From: Muribaculaceae bacterium
GTDB lineage: Bacteria; Bacteroidota; Bacteroidia; Bacteroidales; Muribaculaceae
Assembly: GCA_028689665.1 (NCBI GenBank)
Contig: JAQVCR010000002.1
Span: 140,570 to 204,569 of the forward strand
Direction: 5' to 3'
DNA length: 64,000 nucleotides
Translations under genes and position numbers: made by a program
Part shown: one piece after another, positions 30,202-39,790 of the stretch
Position numbering within the stretch: position 1 is the stretch's first letter
How the letters are laid out: each line of letters opens with the position of its first letter
Notes under the pieces: generated by a model
Databases searched by the model: none
Seen by the model: only the letters and a program-made list of their open reading frames with translations
Told to the model about the DNA's origin: nothing

Positions 30202-31431
30202 ATGAAACGTTGTGTTTTAGCTTCAATATTAGCTTTAAGCGCGTTTTCAGTAATGGCAGCTGATACATATAGCTATAATGAATATTACTATCAAAGGAAG
30301 TCGCTATTCGAGCAACTTCCAGTTGATAGCAATGATATAGTGTTTGTTGGGAATAGCTTGACCAATGGAGGCGATTGGCACGAAATTTTCAATAGCGAAA
30401 AAGTAAAGAATCGTGGAATCTCTTCAGATGTGATACAAGGAATTTCTGATAGAATAGATTTAGTAGTTAGCGGGAAGCCAAAGAAAATATTTTTATTAGC
30501 CGGAGTAAACGATATCTCGCATAAGATTGATGCCGACAGTATTGCTACAGCTATCGAAAAATTAGTGATAAAGATAAAAGAATCGACCCCCGAAACTACA
30601 CTTTATCTCCAGAGCTTATTACCAATTAATAATGATTTTAAACGCTATCGTAATCTTATTGGGACAGAGGCAGTATTTCCGAAAGCAAATATCTTGTTGG
30701 AGAAAATAGCCCAAAAACATGGTATAATTTGGATTGATTTATTTCCGGCATTTAGCGATGCTGAAGGCAAAATGAATTCAAAATTTACAAGCGACGGACT
30801 TCATCTTAATGCTGATGGCTATAAAGTGTGGCGACAAAATGTAGCTAAATATGTAGAGCAACCTTATAGCGAAACAGGAGATTTATACAGCGTAACAAAT
30901 GAAGATATTGTGATGGTAGGCAACAGCCTTATATATGGTTGCGAATGGCATGAGTTGTTACGAAATAAAAATATAAAAAAGAGAGTTACAGGCTCCGATT
31001 TAGTAACATATCTGCCACAGCTAGCAAGCACAGTATCGAAGAATAATCCCAAAAAGATATTTCTATTGTCGACTTACGATGACTTAACGGGCAAAATGAA
31101 TGCCGACAGTATAGTTAAGCGAATAGAGAAAAGTATTAAAATCATAAAAGCGACATCTCCATCGACACAGATTTATCTGCAAGGACTGATCCCACTAAAT
31201 TCAAACTATGAGAAATATTCATGGTTTAAAGGGAGAAGTGGAGAAGTAGTGCTAATAAACGAACGACTACGAAATCTAGCAAAAAAGAATGGTGCAAAAT
31301 GGATAAACTTATATCCGATTTTTGTCGACGATAATGGCGAATTATCAGAGAAGTTGACAAACGATGGTTTTCACTTAATGGGAAGTGCATATAATAAATG
31401 GAAAGAAGAAATATTAAAATATTTCAAATAG
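30202..31431 (+). CDS. Secreted protein with two tandem SGNH/GDSL hydrolase domains
   Basis: Signal peptide; domain 1 VFVGNSLTNGGDW...LAGVNDIS...SDGLHLNADGY; domain 2 VMVGNSLIYGCEW...STYDDLT...NDGFHLMGSAY. Confidence 0.82.
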   Translation: MKRCVLASILALSAFSVMAADTYSYNEYYYQRKSLFEQLPVDSNDIVFVGNSLTNGGDWHEIFNSEKVKNRGISSDVIQGISDRIDLVVSGKPKKIFLLAGVNDISHKIDADSIATAIEKLVIKIKESTPETTLYLQSLLPINNDFKRYRNLIGTEAVFPKANILLEKIAQKHGIIWIDLFPAFSDAEGKMNSKFTSDGLHLNADGYKVWRQNVAKYVEQPYSETGDLYSVTNEDIVMVGNSLIYGCEWHELLRNKNIKKRVTGSDLVTYLPQLASTVSKNNPKKIFLLSTYDDLTGKMNADSIVKRIEKSIKIIKATSPSTQIYLQGLIPLNSNYEKYSWFKGRSGEVVLINERLRNLAKKNGAKWINLYPIFVDDNGELSEKLTNDGFHLMGSAYNKWKEEILKYFK

Positions 31432-31452
31432 ATAGTAAAATTAAGATGACTG

Positions 31453-31489
31453 AAAAAGCAACAATTATTCAAAATTGTTGCTTTTTTGT
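31453..31489 (+). terminator. Intrinsic terminator at the end of the MurNAc-salvage operon
   Basis: AAAAAGCAACAATT-N6-AATTGTTGCTTTTT perfect stem with T tract. Confidence 0.85.
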
Positions 31490-31587
31490 TCTATTCTTCT
31501 TAAAAAATGTTGAAGTCGGTGATAAAAAAACACGATAGTTTGTAAAGGCAATATAAATGCAGTATTTTTACCTTGTAATAACTATCA

Positions 31588-32481
31588 ATGAAAAAAATGA
31601 AAAGAAATATACTATTAATATTTGTTGCAACTTTCGTATTAAGTGCTTTTTCTCAAAATGCCCAAGAAAAGAAACCGAACTTATTTGCTTATCCGGTAGT
31701 TCCTGATACAATAAGTACATTAGAGAATAGGTCTAATTATTTTATTTCTCACTTTTGGGAAAATTGTAACCTGTCAAAGCCAATAAAAGATGAAGCCGCA
31801 CTTATATCGGCATTTGGCGACTATGTAGTTTTCTTTCAATATGCACATAGAAATGTTGTGAAAGCTTCGGTAAACGAGCTTATGAATAAAGCTCAATCGA
31901 ATATGAAAAACTTTTGGCTGATAGCAGATGCGGCAGAAAAAAATCTCTATTCAGTAGGAGCGACATTGCCAAGCGATGAGGCATATATGCTATTTGTCAA
32001 TAATATTTTGAGATCGAGCAAGGTAAAGAAAGGCGAGAAAGAACGCTATCAATTACAAGTAAATAAGATCAATAAGAATCAAGTAGGCTCTTACGCCTCG
32101 GCTCTTGAGTATGTCGATATAAAAGGTAATAAAAAAACGTTAGAGGATATCAAAGCTAAGAATGTAATAATATTTTTTAACGACACCGAATGTGAAGATT
32201 GCTCGATAGCAAGGCTACGATTATCGACTAATGTAGCACTTAATAAACTCATTGATATTGGCGAGGTAGTGCTTGTAAGTATTTATCCATCAGGGTATTC
32301 AAAAGATTGGGCAGAACAAGCCAAAGGCTATTCAGACAAATGGATAATCGGAGCGAGTGAAAACGCCGATGAAGATTACGACTTGCGGGTAACCCCCAAT
32401 ATATATTTGCTAGATGCAGAAAAGAAAATAATCGCAAAGAATCTAAATGTAGCCGACATTTTGAATGCATTGAGTCGATAA
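31588..32481 (+). CDS. DUF5106-like thioredoxin-fold protein
   Basis: Signal peptide; KNVIIFFNDTECEDCSIARLRL with CxxC; thioredoxin-like C-terminus. Confidence 0.65.
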   Translation: MKKMKRNILLIFVATFVLSAFSQNAQEKKPNLFAYPVVPDTISTLENRSNYFISHFWENCNLSKPIKDEAALISAFGDYVVFFQYAHRNVVKASVNELMNKAQSNMKNFWLIADAAEKNLYSVGATLPSDEAYMLFVNNILRSSKVKKGEKERYQLQVNKINKNQVGSYASALEYVDIKGNKKTLEDIKAKNVIIFFNDTECEDCSIARLRLSTNVALNKLIDIGEVVLVSIYPSGYSKDWAEQAKGYSDKWIIGASENADEDYDLRVTPNIYLLDAEKKIIAKNLNVADILNALSR

Positions 32482-32517
32482 GACTAGATATTTATTTACC
32501 TATTAAAAAGTAGCAAA

Positions 32518-33021
32518 ATGATGAAGAATTTTATAAAATATCTATTTATGTATAGTGCCAGCTATACATATAGCAATTTATCTCGATTATTTATACGATT
32601 ATTTGTAGGAATAATGTTTATTCAATTCGGGATAAGACAGATGCTGAATTATGATGCAATGGTATCCTATTTCCCGGCATCACTCGGAATGGAATCAGAA
32701 ACCACACTGATATTAATGATATTGATAGAGCTAGTGTGTTCAACAATGATAATGTTAGGATTTCTCACACGATTGGCAATTGTTCCGGCGCTATTCTCAA
32801 TGATAATAGCCGAGGATTATTTGCTTAGCGATGTAGTGAGCCAATATCCATTTACTTTAGGCTATATGCAACCCGGATATTTACCAATAATGTTTATCGG
32901 TATATTTGTGTATCTTTTACTTTCGGGCCCCGGGAAAATATCACTCGACTATCTTATATCCCTCTTTATAATCAATAGAAATCAAGAATTTCACGAAGAT
33001 AATAAGTTAAGCGAGGCATAA
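32518..33021 (+). CDS. DoxX-like integral membrane protein
   Basis: RLFIRLFVGIMFIQFGIRQML ... LILMILIELVCSTMIMLGFLTRLAIVPALFSMIIA. Confidence 0.6.
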   Translation: MMKNFIKYLFMYSASYTYSNLSRLFIRLFVGIMFIQFGIRQMLNYDAMVSYFPASLGMESETTLILMILIELVCSTMIMLGFLTRLAIVPALFSMIIAEDYLLSDVVSQYPFTLGYMQPGYLPIMFIGIFVYLLLSGPGKISLDYLISLFIINRNQEFHEDNKLSEA

Positions 33022-33033
33022 TTAAAAACGATA

Positions 33034-34113
33034 ATGAAAATAGCAGTATTAATCTCAGGAGGTGTAGATAGTGCCGTCGTAGTGCATAAGCTGAAAGAAG
33101 AAGGGCATGATTTGCATTTATTTTATATACGCATAGGTATGGACAACGGCGAAGGCGATTGTTCAGCCGAAGAAGATATAGAAATGTGCAGCCTGATAGC
33201 GCATAAATATGGCTTGCCACTAGAAATAGTATCTTTACACGAAGAATATTGGGAAAATGTAATGCAATATGCACTAACAACAGTGAAAGCAGGCTTAACA
33301 CCCAATCCTGATATGATGTGCAATAAAATGATTAAGTTTGGCTATTTTGAACAACGATGGGGAAAAGATTTTGATATTACAGCAACCGGACATTATGCTT
33401 CAACGAGAATAATAGACGGAACAAAATATCTTGCAACAGCAATCGACCCGGTAAAAGACCAAACAGATTTTCTTGCGCAGATAAGTTATGAGCAATTAAA
33501 GCACTTGACCTTTCCACTAGGAGATATGCCCAAAAGCCAAGTCAGAGAGCTAGCCATCGAAGCAGCATTGCCAAATGCTTATCGAAAGGACAGCCAAGGC
33601 ATATGTTTCTTAGGGAAGATAAATTATAATGATTTTATACGTCGTCATCTAGGCGAAAAGAAAGGTAATATAATAGAGCTGGAGACGGGGAAGAAAATAG
33701 GTGAGCATAAAGGCTTTTGGTTTCACACAATAGGTCAACGCAAAGGTTTAGGCTTGAGCGGAGGTCCATGGTATGTAGTGAAAAAGAATGTACAAGATAA
33801 TGTAATCTATGTAAGCAATGGTTACGATACCGACAAACAATATGGCAAGATAATCCATCTTGACGAGATGCACTTTATTTCGGGAAATCCATGGGAAGGC
33901 ACAACCGCCCCCGTTGATATAACATTTAAGAATCGCCATATGCCTGAATTTATGAAAGCCAAGCTCATACATTTAGGCGAACGAGAATACTATATTGAGT
34001 CGGAACGAAAAGTACAAGGAATTGCACCCGGTCAATTTGCAGTAATTTATGATGCTGCTTCACAATTATGCTATGGAAGCGGATTAATAACAGGGCAGAA
34101 AATAGAGTTATAA
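33034..34113 (+). CDS. mnmA: tRNA-specific 2-thiouridylase
   Basis: [52 protein letters not shown]. Confidence 0.9.
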   Translation: MKIAVLISGGVDSAVVVHKLKEEGHDLHLFYIRIGMDNGEGDCSAEEDIEMCSLIAHKYGLPLEIVSLHEEYWENVMQYALTTVKAGLTPNPDMMCNKMIKFGYFEQRWGKDFDITATGHYASTRIIDGTKYLATAIDPVKDQTDFLAQISYEQLKHLTFPLGDMPKSQVRELAIEAALPNAYRKDSQGICFLGKINYNDFIRRHLGEKKGNIIELETGKKIGEHKGFWFHTIGQRKGLGLSGGPWYVVKKNVQDNVIYVSNGYDTDKQYGKIIHLDEMHFISGNPWEGTTAPVDITFKNRHMPEFMKAKLIHLGEREYYIESERKVQGIAPGQFAVIYDAASQLCYGSGLITGQKIEL

Positions 34114-34125
34114 AATTATAAATCT

Positions 34126-34728
34126 ATGAAAAGAGTAAAACTTACCGTTTTTGGAATCACATACAGCCAAGTACAAGAAGGAGCTTATGCGCTAGTCTTA
34201 TCGCAAGAAGATGGCGACTATCGAATTCCTATTGTAGTAGGAGCCGCCGAGGCACAGAGCATTGCAATATGCTTAGAGCGAATCACTCCGCCACGACCAA
34301 TGACACACGATTTGTTTGTAAGTATGGGGCATGCTTTTGGTGTAGAGCTAAAAGAAGTCTTTATTTATAAATTTGAAGATGGTGTGTTTTATTCCGAGCT
34401 AACATTTGAATGCGATAATACACAAGTAACGATAGATTCGCGTACATCAGATGCCATTGCATTATCGCTACGCACTAATGCCCCCATATATACCACCGAA
34501 GAGATATTAAAGCGTACAGGGTTTCTGTTCGATGAGCGAATAAGTGTAATTCCTTCATCGCCATCAAAAAAACAGACAGAAAAGAAAGAAGTACGTATAG
34601 ACCAATATGCTGTAGAAGAATTGGAAAAGATGCTTCAGCAATATGTAGCCGATGAGGAATATGAGAAAGCGGCAGAGATAAAAGTGATTATCAATAACAA
34701 ACGCGACAAGAAAAACAAAAGCAATTAA
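34126..34728 (+). CDS. Bifunctional nuclease (BFN/DUF151) with C-terminal UVR-like motif
   Basis: RIPIVVGAAEAQSIAICLERITPPRPMTHDL, SRTSDAIALSLRTNAPIYTTEEIL; C-terminal LEKMLQQYVADEEYEKAAEIKVII. Confidence 0.85.
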   Translation: MKRVKLTVFGITYSQVQEGAYALVLSQEDGDYRIPIVVGAAEAQSIAICLERITPPRPMTHDLFVSMGHAFGVELKEVFIYKFEDGVFYSELTFECDNTQVTIDSRTSDAIALSLRTNAPIYTTEEILKRTGFLFDERISVIPSSPSKKQTEKKEVRIDQYAVEELEKMLQQYVADEEYEKAAEIKVIINNKRDKKNKSN

Positions 34729-34788
34729 ATATAAATAATTACATTTGTAGGACAAACGAAAAATTAAATCTAAAATCAAGAATAAATT

Positions 34789-36075
34789 ATGTCAGAGTTA
34801 AATTTAAAAGTACGACTTGTTTTAATGAATTTTCTCCAATTTGCAATTTGGGGATCGTATTTAACATCAATGGGAACATACCTATTCGGCGCAGGATTGG
34901 CAAATGAAATAGGTCTTTTTTATGCTGTTCAAGGTGTCGTGTCATTATTTATGCCCGCCTTAATAGGAATAATAGCCGATCGATGGATTCCGGCGCAACG
35001 ACTTTTGGGATTATGTCAAATCTTAGCTGCAATATTTATGGCAGCCTCAGGATTATTCGCAATGAGTATTCCTGGTGGAGTGGTTCCATTTACTCCATTC
35101 TTTACATTATATACATTAAGTGTAGCATTCTATATGCCCACAATAGCATTATCAAATTCGGTAGCATATACTTCGCTTGAAAAATCTAATCTAGATACAA
35201 TAACACATTTTCCACCAATAAGAATATTTGGTACGATAGGATTTATATGTGCTATGTTATCTGTTGATTTCTTGGGTTTCCAGAAGACTTACGACCAATT
35301 TTTTGTATCGGCTGTAATTGGTGCGATTCTTGGATTGTATTCATTTTCATTGCCTATGTGTCCTACATGTAAAGGCACAACAAAGACAAGTATTGTAGAT
35401 GCTCTAGGTCTTAAAGCATTCTTGCTCTTTAAGCAACCACGAATGGCAATCTTCTTTATATTCTCGATGCTTTTGGGTGTATCTTTACAGATAACAAATG
35501 GCTTTGCTAATCCATTTTTAACCACATTTGAGAGCATTCCAGAGTTTGCCAACACCTTTGCTGCGCAACACGCAAATGCAATTATATCAATATCGCAAGT
35601 CTCGGAGACAATATGTATTCTGTTGATACCATTTGCGTTAAAACGATTTGGAATAAAGAATGTCATGCTTATAGCAATGTTTGCATGGGTATTCCGTTTT
35701 GGATTGTTTGGACTAGGAAATCCAGGTTCAGGAGTGTGGATGTTTATCCTTTCGATGATTGTATATGGAGTAGCATTCGACTTCTTTAATATCTCAGGCT
35801 CATTGTTTGTAGATAAAGAGACCCCAAAAGAAATACGTTCAAGCGCACAAGGATTGTTTATGATAATGACAAACGGAATAGGAGCAACAGTGGGAACACT
35901 TGGAGCTCAATTAATAGTCAATCATTATGTATATTCACAGCCAACACCGACAGCTCAAATATCAGGCTGGAGTACTACGTGGTTGATTTTTGCTTCGTAT
36001 GCGCTAGTAGTAGGAATACTTTTTGCTTTGATATTCCGAGATAAAGCGAAAGCAGTTAAAACAGAAACCAAATAG
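34789..36075 (+). CDS. NupG-type nucleoside MFS transporter
   Basis: LKVRLVLMNFLQFAIWGSYLTSMGTYLF and 12-TM pattern. Confidence 0.8.
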   Translation: MSELNLKVRLVLMNFLQFAIWGSYLTSMGTYLFGAGLANEIGLFYAVQGVVSLFMPALIGIIADRWIPAQRLLGLCQILAAIFMAASGLFAMSIPGGVVPFTPFFTLYTLSVAFYMPTIALSNSVAYTSLEKSNLDTITHFPPIRIFGTIGFICAMLSVDFLGFQKTYDQFFVSAVIGAILGLYSFSLPMCPTCKGTTKTSIVDALGLKAFLLFKQPRMAIFFIFSMLLGVSLQITNGFANPFLTTFESIPEFANTFAAQHANAIISISQVSETICILLIPFALKRFGIKNVMLIAMFAWVFRFGLFGLGNPGSGVWMFILSMIVYGVAFDFFNISGSLFVDKETPKEIRSSAQGLFMIMTNGIGATVGTLGAQLIVNHYVYSQPTPTAQISGWSTTWLIFASYALVVGILFALIFRDKAKAVKTETK

Positions 36076-36111
36076 CCAAAGTCATATCTTTGGACTTTTA
36101 AATATAAATAA

Positions 36112-36822
36112 ATGCATCAATTTTTTGCCCCTGAAATAGCGACAACATTGACATTACCACAAGAAGAGTCTCAGCATGCAATACGTGTGTTGAGACTTGT
36201 TGCAGGTAATGAGATAGAGGTAGTCGACGGCTGTGGCACACGTTATCGGTGTCGCATTACATTGGCACATCAGAAACATTGCGGAGTAGAAATAATAGAA
36301 ACTATCAGTCAGCCGAATCATTGGAAGTGCAATATAATATTAGGTATTGCCCCGACTAAAAACAACGACAGGATAGAATGGAGCTCCGAGAAATGTACAG
36401 AGGCAGGAATTGACCGAATAATTCCGTTGAAATGTAGATATTCGGAGCGCAAAGAGTTGAAGACCGATAGAATTAATAAAATTCTTATTTCGGCAATGAA
36501 GCAATCTCTAAAATCCACATTGCCACAGCTTGATGAGATGACTCCAATTAAAGACGTGCTTGACATGGAATTTTCGGGACAAAAATTTATTGCATATTGT
36601 GATAAAAATATTGAGCGAAAAGTATTATCGAAGGAGTATAAACCCGGAAGCGATGTGGTGGTATTGATAGGTCCGGAAGGCGATTTCAGCCCCGAGGAAG
36701 TAGACTATGCAATATCGCGAGGCTTTATTCCCATCACACTCGGAGATAGCAGATTCAGAACAGAAACAGCGGCAGTATTTGCGTGCTTCTCAATACATGC
36801 CATTAACCAGTTAACAAAGTAA
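36112..36822 (+). CDS. rsmE: 16S rRNA (uracil1498-N3)-methyltransferase
   Basis: EESQHAIRVLRLVAGNEIEVVDG, RIEWSSEKCTEAGIDRIIPLKCRYSE, LIGPEGDFSPEEVD, LGDSRFRTETAAVFA. Confidence 0.92.
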   Translation: MHQFFAPEIATTLTLPQEESQHAIRVLRLVAGNEIEVVDGCGTRYRCRITLAHQKHCGVEIIETISQPNHWKCNIILGIAPTKNNDRIEWSSEKCTEAGIDRIIPLKCRYSERKELKTDRINKILISAMKQSLKSTLPQLDEMTPIKDVLDMEFSGQKFIAYCDKNIERKVLSKEYKPGSDVVVLIGPEGDFSPEEVDYAISRGFIPITLGDSRFRTETAAVFACFSIHAINQLTK

Positions 36823-36824
36823 TT

Positions 36825-37655
36825 ATGATAGAATATTTAAAATCTTCGGCAACCGATAACTTTTTCCTTCTAGCAGGCCCGTGTGTAATAGAAGGAGAAG
36901 AAATGGCACTAGAAATAGCAGAGAAGGTGGCAGGGATAACTAAAAGGCTGAATATCCCTTATGTTTTTAAGGGTAGTTATCGCAAAGCTAATCGCTCGCG
37001 ACTCGATTCATTTACCGGTATTGGTGATATTGCCGCATTAGAGATATTGCGAAAAGTAAGAAATACGTTTAATATTCCGGTAGTTACAGATATTCACACA
37101 CCCGAAGAGGCAGCGTTGGCCGCCGAATATGTAGATGTTCTTCAGATTCCTGCATTCTTGTGTCGTCAGACCGATTTATTGTTAGCGGCGGCGAAAACCG
37201 GAAAGCTAGTAAATATAAAGAAAGGACAGTTTCTATCACCCGGAGCCATGCAATATGCAGTTCAGAAGGTGAGAGATGCAGGTAATAATCAAGTAGCAAT
37301 AACCGAACGAGGAACGACATTTGGCTATCAAGATTTAATAGTAGATTATCGAGGAATACCTACGATGAAAGAATTTAATTGTCCTGTAATATTGGATATA
37401 ACACACTCATTGCAACAGCCCAACCAAGAGAAGGGCGTTACGGGAGGATTACCACACCTAATAGAAACGGTAGCTCGCACCGGAATAGCATCGGGCGTTG
37501 ACGGACTATTTATTGAAACTCATAAAAATCCCTCGGTAGCAAAGTCAGATGGAGCCAATATGTTACCATTAGATCGACTAGAAGGTCTTTTAGAAAGGTT
37601 GTCAATATTGAGAGAAACTATTAATATTATTGATAAACAAAACACCAATATATAA
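36825..37655 (+). CDS. kdsA: 3-deoxy-8-phosphooctulonate synthase
   Basis: LLAGPCVIEGEEMALEIAE, FKGSYRKANRSRLDSFTG, LQIPAFLCRQTDLLLAAAKTG, FIETHKNPSVAKSDGANMLPL. Confidence 0.95.
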   Translation: MIEYLKSSATDNFFLLAGPCVIEGEEMALEIAEKVAGITKRLNIPYVFKGSYRKANRSRLDSFTGIGDIAALEILRKVRNTFNIPVVTDIHTPEEAALAAEYVDVLQIPAFLCRQTDLLLAAAKTGKLVNIKKGQFLSPGAMQYAVQKVRDAGNNQVAITERGTTFGYQDLIVDYRGIPTMKEFNCPVILDITHSLQQPNQEKGVTGGLPHLIETVARTGIASGVDGLFIETHKNPSVAKSDGANMLPLDRLEGLLERLSILRETINIIDKQNTNI

Positions 37656-39232
37656 TGAAAATCAAGAATTTGTTATTGCTAGGGATCTGTGCTGCTACAA
37701 TTGTAGGATCTAATGCACAGACGAGTCAAAATAAGGTACTCGATGCCGTAATGAGAGCTTATGAAGAAGAACTTCAAAAGACTCCAAACGATTTCAATCT
37801 GCTATATTCGCGTGCAAATCAGTATTTTCTTAATGGGAATTATGAAAAAGCACTTAAAGATATAAACAATGCATTAAAATATACGACACGAGACGATTCT
37901 GAGATTTTACATGATGAATATATTCTTAGAGCGACAATATATGAGATGAAAAAAGAATATTCTAATGCCGCCAATGATGCAACCGAGGCACTTCGACTTA
38001 TTCCATCTTCGGCTACAGCACGCTATATAAATGCTCGATGCAATTATGAGCTAGGCAATTATACAGTGGCAAAAGCTGATTATCAAGCCTTGTTAAGACT
38101 TAACAGCCTTGATTATGATGCTTATTTCGGACAAGCAAAAATTGCAGTCAAAGAACAGAACAAGGGACAGGCAAAAGAGCTTGTAAATAAATGTGTAGAT
38201 TTGTATCCTGCACAAGCAGCCGTATATGTTAATCGAGCAGAGATTATGTCGATGCTGGGGGAGGATAATGCTGCCGCACACGATTTACTTAATGCTATTT
38301 CGTTAGATTATGAGAAGTCGGGAGCTTTGCAGAAACTTGTAGATATGAGCAAAAGTAATTATTCGGTTGTAATAGATGCCTTAAATGATGCGATAGGTAA
38401 AGCTCCAAATAGTGGAACAATGATTTACATCAGGTCGTTGATAGCTTTGAATAATGGTAATTTTGCATTAGCCGAGATAGATCTTAATACGATGATAGCT
38501 AATAAGCTGTATATGAATGCCGGCATATATTTCGACCATGCTACAGCATTGTATAATTTAGGGCGTTATCAGCAAGCATTAGGCGAGATTATAGAAGCTA
38601 TAACGATTGATCCAAATGTGGGAATGTACTATGTGCTACGCTCACAGATACTTATGGCACTAAATAAGAAAGGAGAAGCATTGCAGACTATTAATTCGAC
38701 ATTGTTGGTAGAGCCTGACGATATAGAAGCGTTAATTCAAAAGGCAGAAATACTGTTAGCCGATAATAAATATAAAGATGCGCTAACGGTATTAAATAAT
38801 GTGATAATGGTTAATCCGGAGTACTATTATGCTTATTTAGTAAGGGCAAATATCAAGACAAATCTAAAAGATAAAAAGGGCGCACAGAATGATTATCGCC
38901 AATTGTTAACTATCGGTGATGATAATATAAAATCGTATAAAGGTTTTGCTTTGTGCGGGCTGGGGCGCAATGTAGAAGCGAAACAATGGCTTGACAATCT
39001 ATTTATGAAGAGCCAAAATGGTGGGGGCGAAATGTTTTACTTAGCTGCGTCGCTATATGGACAATGCGGAGATTTACAGAAGGCTCTCGATTATTTTGAA
39101 GGAGCTCTGGCTAATGGATATGGAAGTTATCATAGAATAATGAATTCTGATATAGCTAAAGTAGATTTATCATTAATAAAGAATAATCCGAGATTCAAAG
39201 CTCTAATGACTCAGTATAAATCTAATTTTTAA
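37655..39232 (+). CDS. Tetratricopeptide repeat protein, secreted/periplasmic
   Basis: Signal peptide; multiple TPR units (YEKALKDINNALKY, YSNAANDATEALRL, YQQALGEIIEAITIDPN). Confidence 0.85.
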   Translation: MKIKNLLLLGICAATIVGSNAQTSQNKVLDAVMRAYEEELQKTPNDFNLLYSRANQYFLNGNYEKALKDINNALKYTTRDDSEILHDEYILRATIYEMKKEYSNAANDATEALRLIPSSATARYINARCNYELGNYTVAKADYQALLRLNSLDYDAYFGQAKIAVKEQNKGQAKELVNKCVDLYPAQAAVYVNRAEIMSMLGEDNAAAHDLLNAISLDYEKSGALQKLVDMSKSNYSVVIDALNDAIGKAPNSGTMIYIRSLIALNNGNFALAEIDLNTMIANKLYMNAGIYFDHATALYNLGRYQQALGEIIEAITIDPNVGMYYVLRSQILMALNKKGEALQTINSTLLVEPDDIEALIQKAEILLADNKYKDALTVLNNVIMVNPEYYYAYLVRANIKTNLKDKKGAQNDYRQLLTIGDDNIKSYKGFALCGLGRNVEAKQWLDNLFMKSQNGGGEMFYLAASLYGQCGDLQKALDYFEGALANGYGSYHRIMNSDIAKVDLSLIKNNPRFKALMTQYKSNF

Positions 39233-39233
39233 T

Positions 39234-39785
39234 CTATAGACAGCCCTTGCAATAACTCATTTCGGATAACTCACGCCAGCCGGCATCTCTTATTTCTCGA
39301 AGAAACAGCCGAGCGCACATTTCGGCATCATCACCTGCGCGGTGGTGCTTGCCTTGATGAATTTCAAAAATGTTACAAAGAGCATCGAGCTTGTTGCATT
39401 CAAAATTATAGATATGTCGTGCCGCACGAAGTGAACAATAATATGTGATTTCGGGCTTGTCGATTTTGTAATATTCTAGAGAGCGCTTAATGCACCCAAT
39501 ATCGAAGGCGGCATTGTGGGCTACAAGAGTAGGGCAATCAAGCAGATATTTTTCAATCTCTTTCCACACCGTAGGAAAGTCGGGGGCATTTTCGGTGTCT
39601 TTTTCGGTTATCCCATGTATTTTAGTATTCCAATAATAATATAAATTATTTTCGGGGCGAACGAGCCACGATTTAGTTTCAATAATTTTGCCTCCTTTCA
39701 CAACACATATTCCGGCTTCACATATCGATACCCGGCTGCTTGTTGCCGTCTCGAAATCGATGGCAATAAAATCCACATCAACCAT
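39234..39785 (-). CDS. 3'-5' exonuclease (DnaQ-like / DNA polymerase III epsilon-like)
   Basis: DFIAIDFETATSSRVSICEAGICVV, LVAHNAAFDIGCIKRSL, HHRAGDDAEMCARLFL. Confidence 0.88.
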   Translation of the reverse strand: MVDVDFIAIDFETATSSRVSICEAGICVVKGGKIIETKSWLVRPENNLYYYWNTKIHGITEKDTENAPDFPTVWKEIEKYLLDCPTLVAHNAAFDIGCIKRSLEYYKIDKPEITYYCSLRAARHIYNFECNKLDALCNIFEIHQGKHHRAGDDAEMCARLFLREIRDAGWRELSEMSYCKGCL

Positions 39786-39790
39786 ATATC

